The translations under genes and the position numbers were made by a program. This document shows positions 30,898-42,700 of a stretch of DNA of 64,000 nucleotides, in pieces. Position 1 is the stretch's first letter; each line of letters begins with the position of its first letter. The DNA lies in contig BSWB01000008.1 of the NCBI GenBank assembly GCA_033239125.1, positions 17,266,001 to 17,330,000 on the forward strand, in the 5' to 3' direction. This DNA is from Fagopyrum homotropicum. Its lineage: Eukaryota > Streptophyta > Magnoliopsida > Caryophyllales > Polygonaceae. The notes under the pieces were generated by a model. It saw only the letters and a program-made list of their open reading frames with translations. It did not search any database and had not been told where the DNA came from.

Positions 30898-31290
30898 CTT
30901 ACCCCCATCGGGTAATCCTATAAAGAAGGGTATCCCCTCCACGGTAACTAAGGCCAATCTATCTAGGAAAGCATCAGATATAAAAGAATGCGTAGCACCG
31001 GTATTGAAAAGAACTTTGACAAGAAAACCATTAATGTGAATGGTAGATGTGGTCGCTGGCGCTGTCGGCTCTACTACCCTCCTCAGCTCATACACTCCAG
31101 CTGATGCATCTCTGGTGTTTGCAGGACCACCAACTCTTCCTCTATCTCTTCCCTGTCCCGGAGTGGAACCTTGAGGAGTGGTAAAACCCGAAACTCTCTG
31201 TTGCTTCTGGTACTGAGGTCTTTGTCCACCTCCTACAATGCTAGTAGGTGAAGATCCCTACTCAGATAGTTCCTTGCCCTGACGGCAAAA
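30898..31290 (-). pseudogene. End of gag and protease N-terminus of F
   Basis: Minus strand from 31285: CRQGKEL, the end of a CCHC zinc knuckle, then a Gln/Gly-rich linker (SIVGGGQRPQYQKQQR), then protease with VLFNTGATHSFI and GIPFFIGLPDGG. The catalytic Asp of the DTGA motif is Asn here, so it is inactive. It is cut on the right by element C at 31291. Confidence 0.85.
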
Positions 31291-31764
31291 TGATAGCATG
31301 AATTATAGTCTATATTTTGGGACTTGTTTAGATGTTTTATCATCAGTAATCTGCATGTTTGGATGTATATTATGTGATTGTATTGTCGTTTCATCTACCT
31401 TTGCGGGAATTGAGGTCTACACCAAGTTTCGTTGTAATCGTAGGTAAAATGGCATATTTTGGACTAAAATGGAGCTAAAGGAGCTAAGGAGTCATATGAC
31501 TTACATTTTGGAGCTTAAGGAAGAATCCAGGAAGCATGGAAATAGATTAAAGATTCACTTTGGACCAGATTTGAGAGATTTCACATTCAGTTTAGAGCCA
31601 CCTCGGTTGACTACAAAGTCACCTCGACCGAGGTGATCTACGGGAGCGTCTCGACTGAGGCGAATGCCCTGACGCGGCGAGATCGTTTATTCTTGGCTGA
31701 GATCTTTTATTTTTGGAAGGAGAAATCTTATATTTTTGGGCTGGGTTGCTGGAAGGAAGATTAT
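31291..31764 (+). repeat. 5' LTR fragment of element C
   Basis: 474 bp similar to the first part of B's LTR, with motif cluster 31609-31663 including ACCTCGACCGAGGT. It ends where the H LTR begins (TGTTACGCTC). The TATA-containing part is missing. Confidence 0.85.
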
Positions 31765-33618
31765 TGTTACGCTCAGGATGTGTGTGCACGGAATAAGCCT
31801 TAAATTTATACTCGTTATATTTCTCCTAACTCCTAGCGAACCCGCAGTGTACGGGACGTTTTGTAGTAGGGATAGTATTCCGAGGTCGAACACAGAGACT
31901 GAGGTGAGATTGGATCGATTAGTGATTAAGTTTAGTGAAGATCTAGGCTAAGTAAAGGAAAAGAAATAAAGAAATGAAAATCTCAATGTTTTTGGTTGGT
32001 TTTTAGGTGATCAATCAAGGATCACAAATCATGCAAAGTAAACAATCAATTAAGCTAAAACCACAAGTAAACAAAGCAAACACGAAATATATGCTAAAAG
32101 AATATATGATCAAAGAGAGAAAAGGCGGATTCTAGGGGTTGGAAATTCCGGTTATGGCATAGGACTCAAGCTATCTAATCATTCCTTGGATTAACTATAA
32201 TGTGTTGGGAGTGAGTGTTTCTAGATTGGGATCAATCACCGGGTAGGTCTCATGGTCCACTAGTCCGTTCCTAAGGTCTCATCACCGGGTAAGTCTCAAA
32301 GAGCCTAAGGAATGGAATTCTACACAAACCGGATTGTCGCCTAGGGATCTAGCCTATCCTCACCGGGTAAGTCTCGGAAGGGTAAGTCCTAAACAACTAT
32401 CCTAGCACACTTAGTCCAATGGCGGCTTATGAGGCTCACCACTACCTAGAGTTTATCATCTTTGGAATCTAAGAGCAAGAATCACCGGGTAGGTCTCTTC
32501 TAAACACTTAGTTGCTAACACTAGGTTACCCTAGGATAGATTTAACTCAACAAACACTAGGATTTCATCATTCTAACATTCTAGAACTTAGACTCATCTA
32601 ATCAAACAAATCAGGCAAACCACGGGCTGTTCTACACTTCCACGGCCGTGGACTGGCAAGAACAAACTGTGGACTCCAACAGTGGCTCGGTTCAAGCATA
32701 CGAATCATCCCAAGGCAAATCTAAGTCCATCCTATCATAGTCCTAGCCATAACCATTCTTTCCTTACCCTAGAATCGCATCTATTTAGCCTACAACATTT
32801 ATCATAACAATCGAAATCATCAAACATAAAATCATGGCTTCCATTTGCAAGATAATGAAGAGAAAGAGATGAACAAGTGAAGCAATAAAAACCAAGCTGA
32901 AAATGAGATTAGAAAGACTCACAACCCTTCAACAGAAGGTTTAATCGATTCTTACAACTTTAGAAATCGATTCCGAAAATCTTCACTACAAAAATTATCC
33001 AAGACTAGCAATGGTGTGTTCTTCTCTTCTTCTCCAATGGAGCTCTTCTCCTCCTCCAATGGTGGCTTCTCCCAAGAGAATCTTCTTGTTGAGAGAGTGT
33101 TTTCGATTCGATGATAGGGGATTGAGGATTGGAAGGTATGTAGTGGATGCCTTCTCTCAGCCTTGCAGGACCACTTTTATACTACAACTTTGCTAGAGAA
33201 GGCCATGAGATCGTGGCACAGCTGTCACAACCGTCTGGCAAAAACCACGGTTGGTTTCCACGGTCGTGGAAGTACCAGTAACCGTGGTTTGGTGCTTCAG
33301 CTTTGCTTTGGATCATTAAGCTTCGATTTGGTGCATGGCTTGTGTTGACAAGGTTCCATGAGTCCTCCTTAGCCTCTAGCTTGCATCCTAATGAGTCCGA
33401 GGGTGTGTCATCTTGATGAACGATCCTCAAACGTATCAATTAAGCTCCTAAATCTCCCAAAATACCTACAAAGCAATGCAAAAGTCCGTGTAGACGTCTA
33501 TCTCGACAAAATACGTGAATTGAGTGCAAACGTCGTGAACTAGTGCTAAACCATGCATGAATGAGTGAAAAATCTATCTAAGTGAGTATCTAATCCTAAG
33601 TCATAAATTGTGTTATCA
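31765..33618 (-). repeat. 3' LTR of element H
   Basis: 1854 bp, TGATAACACA...GCGTAACA on minus. It contains CCACGGTCGTGG-type motifs in U3 (33244-33290), TCCACGGCCGTGGA in R/U5 (about 32638-32652) and five ACCGGGTAAGTCTC-type repeats on plus (32230-32500). Confidence 0.92.
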
Positions 33619-33658
33619 AAAATACCCCATACTTAAGGTTTGCTCGTCCCCGAGCAAA
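33619..33658 (-). other. Polypurine tract and pre-PPT hairpin of H
   Basis: Minus strand: TTTGCTC, loop GGGGAC, GAGCAAA (33658-33639), then AAGTATGGGGTATTTT and the LTR. Compared with B, one T-A pair is C-G and one C-G pair is T-A, so pairing is conserved while sequence is not. Confidence 0.8.
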
Positions 33659-35236
33659 TTCTCGACTATAGACTAAGAGATGACATGATTTATGCATGCA
33701 GAAAAATGGCAAAATCTTTTTGGAGTTGTGCTTCTAATATTGGATCACCTTCATAGTCATGTTTCATGGCAATGGACAAGCAATTATGTATCAAATAAAT
33801 GAAGGCACGGAAAGACAATTGTACTTAACTCGAAATCATGCATGAAATGTAAAAATGAAGAAGTCAAGATGATCAAGAGCATATCCAATCTAGATTACTA
33901 AGTCTTACACAAATGCAAATAGGTCATAAGGGCTTGTGAGATAAAAGGCTAAGAAACGTTGTGATTAGGTGGGGATTTTTCTAGACTATGTGATGCTAAT
34001 CCGGGAATGGAACTAACTCCACAATTTTGTCCTCGATCAACTTCCCACAAGTGTATATTTTCTCCATCTTTTCATTGTTTTCTTTTCTTTTTCACTTATT
34101 TTTGAGACGATGACATTGGTGTACAAAAGCCGAAACCTTGGTGATTAGCCGTCCTCGGGCTTTTTCTATTTTTCGAGGTGCATCCACACCGGGCACACAT
34201 ACCAAAGCTCGTTAGGACTATTGGTTTATTTGACTTTGGCAAGGCACAAACACCCGATTATGTGAATGGTGCCGAGTTACTCGCCATTTAAACCAACGTC
34301 CCCAAACCTATATTTTTGTCTACACTTTCACAACAAATTCAGCATTTTATTCATGACATTCTTTCATCAACATCTTCACCCCACACTTGTTTTTCACACA
34401 CATCAACACACTAACATGCTCCTAATCCCGGATGGGTCAAAAGAGGTCAAATTTATATCAATTGAGGTGCTCAAACATCATGATCAAGATGAGAAGTAGA
34501 AAAAGATGAATTGCCTCATTCATTCCTAGATGATGTGCAAGAACTAGCATGTAATTTCGACTTTCAATACTCAATCCAATCAAGGAAAACATCATGATCA
34601 CAATCCATTCATGGGATTCAATATAAGTACTTCAAGTCCACATATGCATTCATCAATTTAACACATAAGGCCATCCATAGCCAATCCACATGACAAGATT
34701 CATCATTAGGGTCATATCCAAGCCTAGAAAGCGCAAAAAAAAAATTTTAAATTTTCTGATTTTTTTGGATTTTTTCGAAATGAGTATATACAATGCAAGA
34801 CATGTGATAATATTAAACTATCCTAGATGCTAATCATGCAAAGGATCATGCAAACCCCACCCCATGCTTAGAAACACATTTTCCCCAATGTGGTAATGAA
34901 GTAAAGAAGAGTGAAAGAGGGTTCTCACAATGTAAAAATGGTTTGCTTCGGTATTTGGGATTACTCAAGTGGATTGATGGTGGATGATCCTATCAACAAT
35001 TGTAGAGAGCTCTAAGTGTTCATCATGGCGTCGGGACCCGCGCTAGGCACCGCTAGCCGTCCAAGTTCCGTGTCCGCTCCACCCATAATTGATGAGGGAT
35101 TCATCATCACCATCCACATGCCATGCAAGGCTTCCATGCTACCAAGACTCTAGCACACACACAAAGCACACCAAACACACAAAAAAACAGATAAATCAAA
35201 AACAAAAACAAAAACGAAAAGGGAAAAATGTTACCA
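33659..35236 (-). other. 3' untranslated region of H, no ORF3
   Basis: About 1.6 kb between integrase and polypurine tract with no long ORF. Diverged blocks shared with B and D are visible at 34108-34312, such as ACTCGGCACCATTCACATA and CGGGTGTTTGTGCCTTGCC (minus). An A-rich run at 34730-34760 and a CACACACAAAGCAC-rich stretch near 35150-35210 are the only other features. Confidence 0.65.
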
Positions 35237-35275
35237 ATGGGTTGCCTCCCATGAAGCGCTTCTTTAAGGTCATTA
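35237..35275 (-). other. Conserved post-pol block with hairpin (element H)
   Basis: Minus strand: GACCTTAAAGAAGCGCTTC, then ATGGG, loop AGGCAA, CCCAT (35252-35237). The TTGGG/CCCAA pair of B and D is ATGGG/CCCAT here, a compensatory change. Confidence 0.75.
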
Positions 35276-35297
35276 GCTTGACCAAACTCGGGGGCGT

Positions 35298-37906
35298 CTA
35301 CTCGAGGTGAAGTGGGGCAATCATATCCACCGGAGCTCCCGGGATATACTTCTTCAACTGGCGCCCATTCACCTTAAAATTTCCACAATGCTCCCCTCCT
35401 ATCTCAATAGCTCCATGGGGAAAGATCTTCTTCACCACGTATGGTCCGGTCCACCTTGACTTTAGCTTTCCGGGGAAGAGCCACAGCCTTGAGTTTAAGA
35501 GAAGGACAAGGTCGCCTTCACTCAACTCCTTCGGGATGAGGCGCTTATCATGCCAACGTTTGGTCCTCTCCTTGTAGATCCGGGCATTCTCATAGGCATC
35601 CAACCGGATCTCCTCAAGAGCATTCATGTCAAGCAATCTCTTCTCACCGGCCTCCTTGAGGTCAAAATTTAGCCACTTAATGGCCCAATAAGCTCTATGC
35701 TCCATCTCTACCGGAAGGTGGCAAGACTTGCCATATACTAGCTTGTAGGGAGTGGTGCCAATCGGTGTCTTGAAAGCGGTTCTATATGCCCACAAGGCAT
35801 CATCGAGCTTCATAGCCCAATCCTTTCTTGTTCTAGAGACCGTCTTCTCAAGAATTCCCTTTATCTCCCGGTTGGAGATCTCCACTTGGCCACTAGTTTG
35901 GGGATGGTAAGGTGTTGCCACCGTTTGAGTCACCCCATACTTAGCCAAAAGTGCTCCGAAGTTCCTATTGGTGAAATGCTTCCCTCCATCACTAATGATC
36001 ACCCTTGGTGTTCCAAACCTAGGGAAGATCACTCGGTTGAAGAACCGTACCACAACCTTGGCATCATTTGTGGGGGAGGCGATTGCCTCAACCCATCTCG
36101 AAACATAGTCAACCGCCAATAGGATGTAGAGGTTACCACAAGAAGAGGGGAATGGTCCCATGAAGTCCACACCCCACACATCAAATATCTCTACCTCTTG
36201 TATGTTGTTCAAGGGCATCTCATTCCTCCTTGAGATGTTGCCCGTCCTTTGGCAAGCATCACAAGCTACCACAAAGCTTTGCACATCCTTAAACAAACTT
36301 GGCCAAAAGAAGCCCGATTGCAACACCTTCGCACATGTCTTGTGTGAGCTAGCATGCCCTCCACATGGAAAGGAGTGACAATGGCGGATCACACTCTCCA
36401 CCTCATCTTCCGGTATGCATCTCCTAAAGACTCCATCCGGCCCTCTCTTGAACAAAAATGGTTCACTCCAATAGTAGTGCCTCACATCTTTGAAGAACTT
36501 CTTCCTTTAGGCGTATGACAATCCGGGAGGCACTTCCTCACATACAAGATAGTTCACAATGTCGGCATACCATGGCTCACTTCCTCTAGACACTTAGAAC
36601 AAGCACTCCTCCACCATTTGCAATTTCTCATCCCGGAATGAGTCATCAATCGGGATGTCATCTCTTTTAAGCTCTAATGGTGGGAGTCTACTAAGGTGAT
36701 CCGCCACAGAATTCTCGGACCCCTTCTTGTCCCGGATTTCCAAATCAAATTCTTGAAGAAGAAGGATCCACCGAATCAACCTAGGCTTGGCATCCTTCTT
36801 GGTAAGTAGATAACGGATCGCAGCATGATCCGTATACACTATGACCTTCGCTCCAACAAGATATGAGCGGAACTTCTCAAATGCATACACAACCGCCAAC
36901 AATTCCTTCTCGGTGGTAGCATAATTGAGTTGGGCATCATCTAGCGTCTTGCTAGCATAATAAATGGCATGTGTGCGCCCATCTTTCCTTTGCCCCAAAA
37001 CAGCCCCAACGGCTACATCACTTGCATCACACATGATCTCAAACGGTAAACTCCAATCCGGAGGTTGCATGATAGGTGCGGAGATCAAAGCGTTCTTCAA
37101 CCTACAAAAAGCTTCAAGGCAATCCTTGGAGAAAACAAACTCAACGTCTTTCATTAGTAGGTTAGTAAGAGGCTTAGAAATTTTAGAGAAGTCTTTAATA
37201 AACCTCCGGTAAAAACCGGCATGCCCTAGAAAACTCCTTACCCCTTTCACCGAGGTAGGTGGTGGCAACTTCTCTATCGTTTAAATCTTGGCCCTATCAA
37301 CCTCAATGCCACGGTTGGACACCAAGTGTCCCAACACAATACCTTCACTTACCATGAAGTGGCATTTTTCCTAATTCAAGACAAGATTTGTCTCCTCACA
37401 TCTTTTAAGTACTAAGGACAAGTTAGCTAGGCAATCATCAAAGGAAGATCCATAAACAGAAAAATCATCCATAAACACTTCCATGATATTCTCAATGTAC
37501 TCAGAAAATATAGCCATCATACACCTTTGGAAGGTGGTGGGTGCATTACACAACCCAAATGGCATTCTCCTATATGCAAAAGTTCCCCATGGACATGTAA
37601 AGGTGGTTTTCTCTTGGTCATCGGGGTGGATAGGGATTTGGAAGAATCCGCTATAGCCATCTAAGTAGCAAAAGTGAGAATGTTGAGCTAACCTTTCTAG
37701 CATTTGGTCAATGAAAGGGAGGGGGAAGTGATCTTTCCTAGAGGCCATGTTCAATTTCCTATAGTCAATACACATCCTCCATCCCGTAACCATCCTGGTT
37801 GGGATTAGTTCATTGTTCTCATTAGTCACTACGGTCATCCCACCCTTCTTGGGAACTACATGAACGGGACTAACCCACTTACTATCCGAAATAGGGTAGA
37901 TGATTC
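35298..37906 (-). pseudogene. RT, RNase H and integrase of element H (nonsense mutations)
   Basis: RT (37906-37371) has [24 protein letters not shown] and catalytic FMDDFSVYG. RNase H (37268-36594) has [16 protein letters not shown] and ADHLSRLP. Integrase (36485-35298) has the CHSFPCGGH cluster, [20 protein letters not shown] and [12 protein letters not shown], so the catalytic residues are kept. Stops at 37371-37373 (Trp to TAG), near 37280 (Glu to TAA), 36594-36596 and about 36508 (Gln to TAA) break it. It joins the segment right of D at the GATTC duplication. Confidence 0.92.
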
Positions 37907-39608
37907 TGTTAGCATGAAATGTTGTGATATTTTAGGCACGTTTTCTAAACGTATTTGATTCATATTGATAGTCTTTGATTGAACTTTGCTACATATGTGA
38001 GCTAGTATTACCTATATTGTCGATATGGATGTCTACACTAGTTCTATGTTGATTATAGGTGATTTGGAGCTATTTCCGAACGGAATCGAGAAAAGGAGAG
38101 TTGATTTGATATGTCCATGGATTGAGGACATTCTTAGGAAGCAAATTGGAGTTTTAGCTTAAGGAATGCACGAGGCTAGGGAAGAATCACGTTCTTGCCC
38201 TAAACCACGCTCTAAAATACGGCCGTACTACAAACCACGTTCAGTTCCACGGCCGTGGAACCCTGCAAAGGAAGCGTGATGCATTCCAGTAACTATTACG
38301 GCCGTGGAATATATGGTACAAACCGTGACCTAATCCACGCCCTAAATTACGGTCGTGAGAACTTCCACGACCGTGATCTTGGCGAATCTTTTCGCCACAC
38401 TTTGAAGCCACGATCTTTTGAAGATTGGGCCGGGCCGATATTTTATCTTGCCCTATAAAAAGACGGACGAAGCAAGATTTCGGGGGCTTCTCTAAGCATC
38501 ATTCAGACCCGCTCATACCGGCTTAGACCCGCTTACGCCCGCCATCTTTGCTTAGCGGCATTTATCGACGCTTAGGATCGTTCATCTCCGGATTGGCGGA
38601 AGATCGAAGCTTTTGGAAGATTTTGCAAGGAGATCTCGCTTCTTGTTTAGGTTTGAGTTGGAAAACGGATTGACATCCCGTTTTCCTTTCTTTCCTAAGG
38701 TTGTGATTGTTTGTTTTATTCCGAATCCTCTGACAATACTTGTTCTCTTTGCGACTTTGAGATTGGTTTGAAGATTATTGAAAGTTCTTGGAAATTTTCA
38801 TCTTTCTATCTTTTAATTCTTGAATTGATATCAATATGACTGTTATTGGCTAAAAACCCTTAACAATTCTAAGGTGAAGGGTTGATAGTTGTGGCTTAGA
38901 TGATGATAGATCGATCATAAACGGATTAGACCCTGAGAGTTAGAGAGAATCGCCGACAACCCTAAATTACGGCCTGTTCTTGAGTCCACGGCCGTGGAAC
39001 CTCAAGAACTACCCGTGATTTACTTCAGTTTACGAACCTTGCTTTTACTTTAATCCAAAGATAAAGATTTGCTTTAACTTAGTTTAGACTTGTCTTTTCT
39101 AGGTGGTAGTGAAGCCTCAACAACCTCTACCTCGATTGTGAGTGTCATAACCTCAATCGGTTAAGTTAGTCTTGATCCTTGGGTTACAAGTTTGGGTATT
39201 TGACATAAATTCTTGCCTCTAGAATCTTTCTATATTGAGCCTCAACAACCTGTATAGGGAGTGTCTTGTAGGTGAGTTATATAAGGTTTTTGGAACTTCA
39301 CTGTACGATTACCTTACATTAGTATACCTTTGCATATCTCAACTCTGTCTTTATATCATTAGTATATCTTGAATCGATTGCCACAGCTGGATACTTGGAT
39401 CTTTAGGATTGTTGTTTTCCCAATATTTGCAAAACTCTCATATTTACTCGCTTGATAATCTGCAATCGAATTTGTTCCCACCCAAATCCCTGTGTTCGAT
39501 ACTCTGGAATTCTTGCTTAGCTACGTCGATCCGTACACTGCGGGTTCGCTGCTTGATTCTAGTTTTATAAATTTAAAGCTTATTTGCACACACCTTTAGG
39601 GGCGAACA
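37907..39608 (+). repeat. 5' LTR of element D
   Basis: TGTTAGCATG to GGCGAACA. TATA box TATAAAA at 38454. In place of GAGACTTACCCGGT repeats it has GCCTCAACAACCT twice (about 39112 and 39239). The conserved GTACACTGCGGGTTCGC is at about 39533. Confidence 0.95.
38185..38460 (+). promoter_or_regulatory. LTR promoter of D: CCACGGCCGTGG motif cluster plus TATA box
   Basis: Exact palindrome TTCCACGGCCGTGGAA at 38245-38260, with ATACGGCCGTA, TTACGGCCGTGGAA, TTACGGTCGTGA and CCACGACCGTGA around it, upstream of TATAAAA at 38454-38460. A further copy, TCCACGGCCGTGGA, lies in R/U5 near 38985. The layout matches B, but the motif differs. Confidence 0.7.
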
Positions 39609-39614
39609 AGTTTT

Positions 39615-39632
39615 TGGCGCCGTTGCCGGGGA
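39615..39632 (+). other. Primer binding site of D (tRNA-Asp)
   Basis: TGGCGCCGTTGCCGGGGA, identical to B, six bases after the LTR end. Confidence 0.92.
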
Positions 39633-39709
39633 TTTGGTTTCGGCCGAATCCGGTTGCCGGTTGTCAAGCTTGGGAGCTTGCTCTCGTTATTTGATATTAC
39701 TTTGAGTGC

Positions 39710-42700
39710 ATGCGCAGGTCTAGGAACACCGAAGATCTCTTACCTCTTGATCAAGAGCTAGAGAAAACTTTAAGGCAAAAGCGCAAGGAAAAGAAGATGG
39801 CCGAAGAACACGAACGTGATCTTCAAACGGAGTTGGCAGAGAAGGAAGCTCAACTCCAATGGAATGAGAACCTCCGCCAGGATGAAATGGACCGTCATCA
39901 ATCTGAAGTTAGCAAACTGCAGGATGCGATGTTCCAAATGAGGATGGAGTTAAGCGACCTTAAGAATAAAGGAAGCAAGAAATCCTCAAGGAGGGGATCA
40001 AGAACTAGAAGAAGAAGTCACTCATCCGCTGATGATAGTGACTCTTCCATGCCACCGTTAGAGGAGATTGACCCCACGATCAATATGAATCCTTTCCATC
40101 CACGAGGAGCTGCTAATCGCCGCATTCCACCTAGGAATGTGAGGGTCGAACGTGTGGATAATGAGCCAAGAACTCTTGGCCAGCGGATGGATCCGACGCA
40201 ACAACCACACCGCTTGGGCGTGAATTTTGATGCTGAAGATGTGCAAGGGTTTAGCTTTAACCCTCAAGTTATTACTCTTGTTCGCCAAAGCTAATTTGGC
40301 GGTACAAGCGCTGAATCTCCACACCAACACTTGCAAAACTTTGAGTGTATGATGGAGACGATGAGACCGAAGAATGCTACCACTAACAGCTACAAGCTTA
40401 AACCCTTCTTCTTCTCTTTGAAAGGGAAAGCGTTGTCTTGGTACCAAGCTCTTCCTAATGGGAAACTAGATACGTGGGAAGACCTTTCCGCGGAGTTTCT
40501 CACCAAATTCTTCCCGCCCTCCAAAACGGCGGAACTTAGAGGTAAGATTAATGCTTTTTCCATGAGACCTAACGAAAGTTTGTTTCAATCTTGGGAAAGG
40601 TTTCAGGATTTGCTCTTGGATTGCTCTCATCATGGCATATCCAAGCTTGCCTTGCTAGAGATTTACTACAAGGGGCTGGATGCGGGAACGCAATTCAACC
40701 TCCAATCCCTCTCATGTGGAACGTTCATGGACATGAGAGAAGATGACACTTGGGACTTCATCGAGAAGCAAGCAAGAGTCATAGAGAAGTATTCCCACCG
40801 CAAAGTGGAGGGAAATCGTGTGGAGCAAGGAGCAAAGCTCACACATGAAGCTCAAAATCAGATTTTCTCCCTCAACAATGAGATCAAAGAGTTGAAGGAG
40901 GCTATCAAGACCAACTTCCCAAAGCAACAAGAGAAGGATGTTGGCTATTTGGGCAACAACAATGGCGGTGATAACACCAACCGCAACAACAACAACAATA
41001 ACCGGAACAACAACCGGAATAACAATTGGAATGGAAACAACAACAACCGGAACAACAATTGGAACAACAATAGGGGTTCAAACAACAACAATTGGCGCTC
41101 CAACCAACAAAATTCCGGTAACTCTTATCCTTCCAATTCTAATTCACTAACTCCACCTTCCTCTTCCTCTACTCCTTTGAAAAGCCAGGGGCAATCATCT
41201 AATGGAGGAAACAATACGGGAAAGGAGAAGCCCGATCCCATGTTGGAAACAATTTTGGGAAAGCTTCAAGGGTTGGAGAACCGCCTCATCAAGGTTGATG
41301 ATCAAGTTTCTAAGGTTAACAAAGCTCAAAAAGTTTTGGAAAACCAAATGTTCAACCACGCGGAGGAAGTTCCTAGAAATCAAGGGAAACTTCCAGGAAA
41401 GACGGAGGACAACCCTAAAGGAAGGGTGATGGCGATTACAACTAGGAGCAGAGTGACCACTACCGATCCGCAGCCTACGTTCGTTGAAGTCCCCGTAGAG
41501 AAGGAAAAAGAAAAAGGGAAGGAGAAGGTAGATGTCTATGTTCCTCCTCTAGCTTACAAACCTCCCCTACCATTTCCTCAATCTAGAGCGCGAGCGCGCC
41601 TAGACAAACAATTCGGTAAGTTCATAGAACTCATGAGTAAGCTACATATTAATATACCCTTCATTGATGCTATTGTAGGTATGCCGGCTTATGGCAAGTT
41701 CTTGAAGGAGCTCCTCTCCAACAAGAGGAAGCTAGAAGATTTTGGTGAGGTCAAGATGAGTTCGGATTCTTCGGATCTCATCAAGACCATGAAGGAGAAA
41801 ATGCCCCCAAAGTTGAAGGATCCGGGGTCATTTTGCATTCCCATTGGAGTGGGAGATGTCACATATGACGCTTTATGTGACTTAGGAGCAAGTGTGAGCA
41901 TCATACCACTTGCATTGTGTAGGAAGATCGGTTTAGGCGACCCTAAACCGGTGAAGATGACGTTATACATGGCGGATCGATCCATCACTCGCCCCGTCGG
42001 TATTGTAGAAGACGTCCCCGTCAAGCTAGGTAAATTCTTTGTTCCCATTGATTTTGTCGTGCTTGACATTCCTGCAGATAGTCCGGTCCCGATCATACTC
42101 GGAAGACCGTTTCTTGCAACTTCCGGCTGCATGGTCGATTGCAAGAATGGTAGACTCGCTTTTGATATTGGAGAAGAGAAAGTAGAATTCGTTCTTTCCA
42201 CTCTAGTGAAGGAGCCGATCTTCGACGAGGATATTTACGATGTCCAAGATGAAGAAGGTTTATCTAGGGAAGAGGTAAGTGCGATTCTCTTTAACGATCC
42301 TTTACAAAAAGTCATTACCATGAGTCTAACAGATGTAGGGGAAGAAGGAGAGTGCAAAGAGGAAATTGAAGCCTTAGAAGCACAAGAAGAGATGCATGAA
42401 TTGGAGTTTGAGAAACTCCACGATGAGGCTGAGAATGTTAGAATCCACGGTCATACCCTGTATTCCACAACCGTGGATTTCACAACCAAAATCGACCTCC
42501 ATTCCAGGGGATTACACGGCCGTGGAACATATGGAGAGGCCGTATTTCTGACCGTGGAAGAAGGTGATCGGCATACTTCTTCAACTTCTTTTGATTCTTC
42601 TCCAACTCACTCAACACCCTTAGAAACTTCTAAGGAAACGTCGGATGCTCCTCAAGGATCATTGGAAGCTCCGAAAGTGATGGAACTCAAACCACTTCCT

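Larger units (their letters stand above)
20129..31290 (-). mobile_element. Ty3/gypsy chromovirus F (Tekay/Del-like), decayed and interrupted
   Basis: On the minus strand the order is end of gag and protease (31290-28860), pre-RT and RT (28758-24471), RNase H, integrase, chromodomain and 3' LTR (20129-21690). It is broken by solo LTR K, the hAT transposon and element C, which cuts it at 31291; its 5' LTR lies beyond the window. Many stops show it is old. The chromodomain places it with chromoviruses; the LTR ending GGTGTTACA and an RT start of [17 protein letters not shown] suggest Tekay/Del. Confidence 0.88.

Noticed and set aside
35298..36485. Possible host gene from the long open frame with integrase motifs
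   Set aside because: It is collinear with RT and RNase H upstream on the same strand and with the H LTRs; it is element H pol, not a domesticated gene.
38255..38458. Small ORF repeated exactly at 49664-49867
   Set aside because: Both copies lie in the same place of the two D LTRs; the frame is an accident of U3 and the duplication is the LTR pair.
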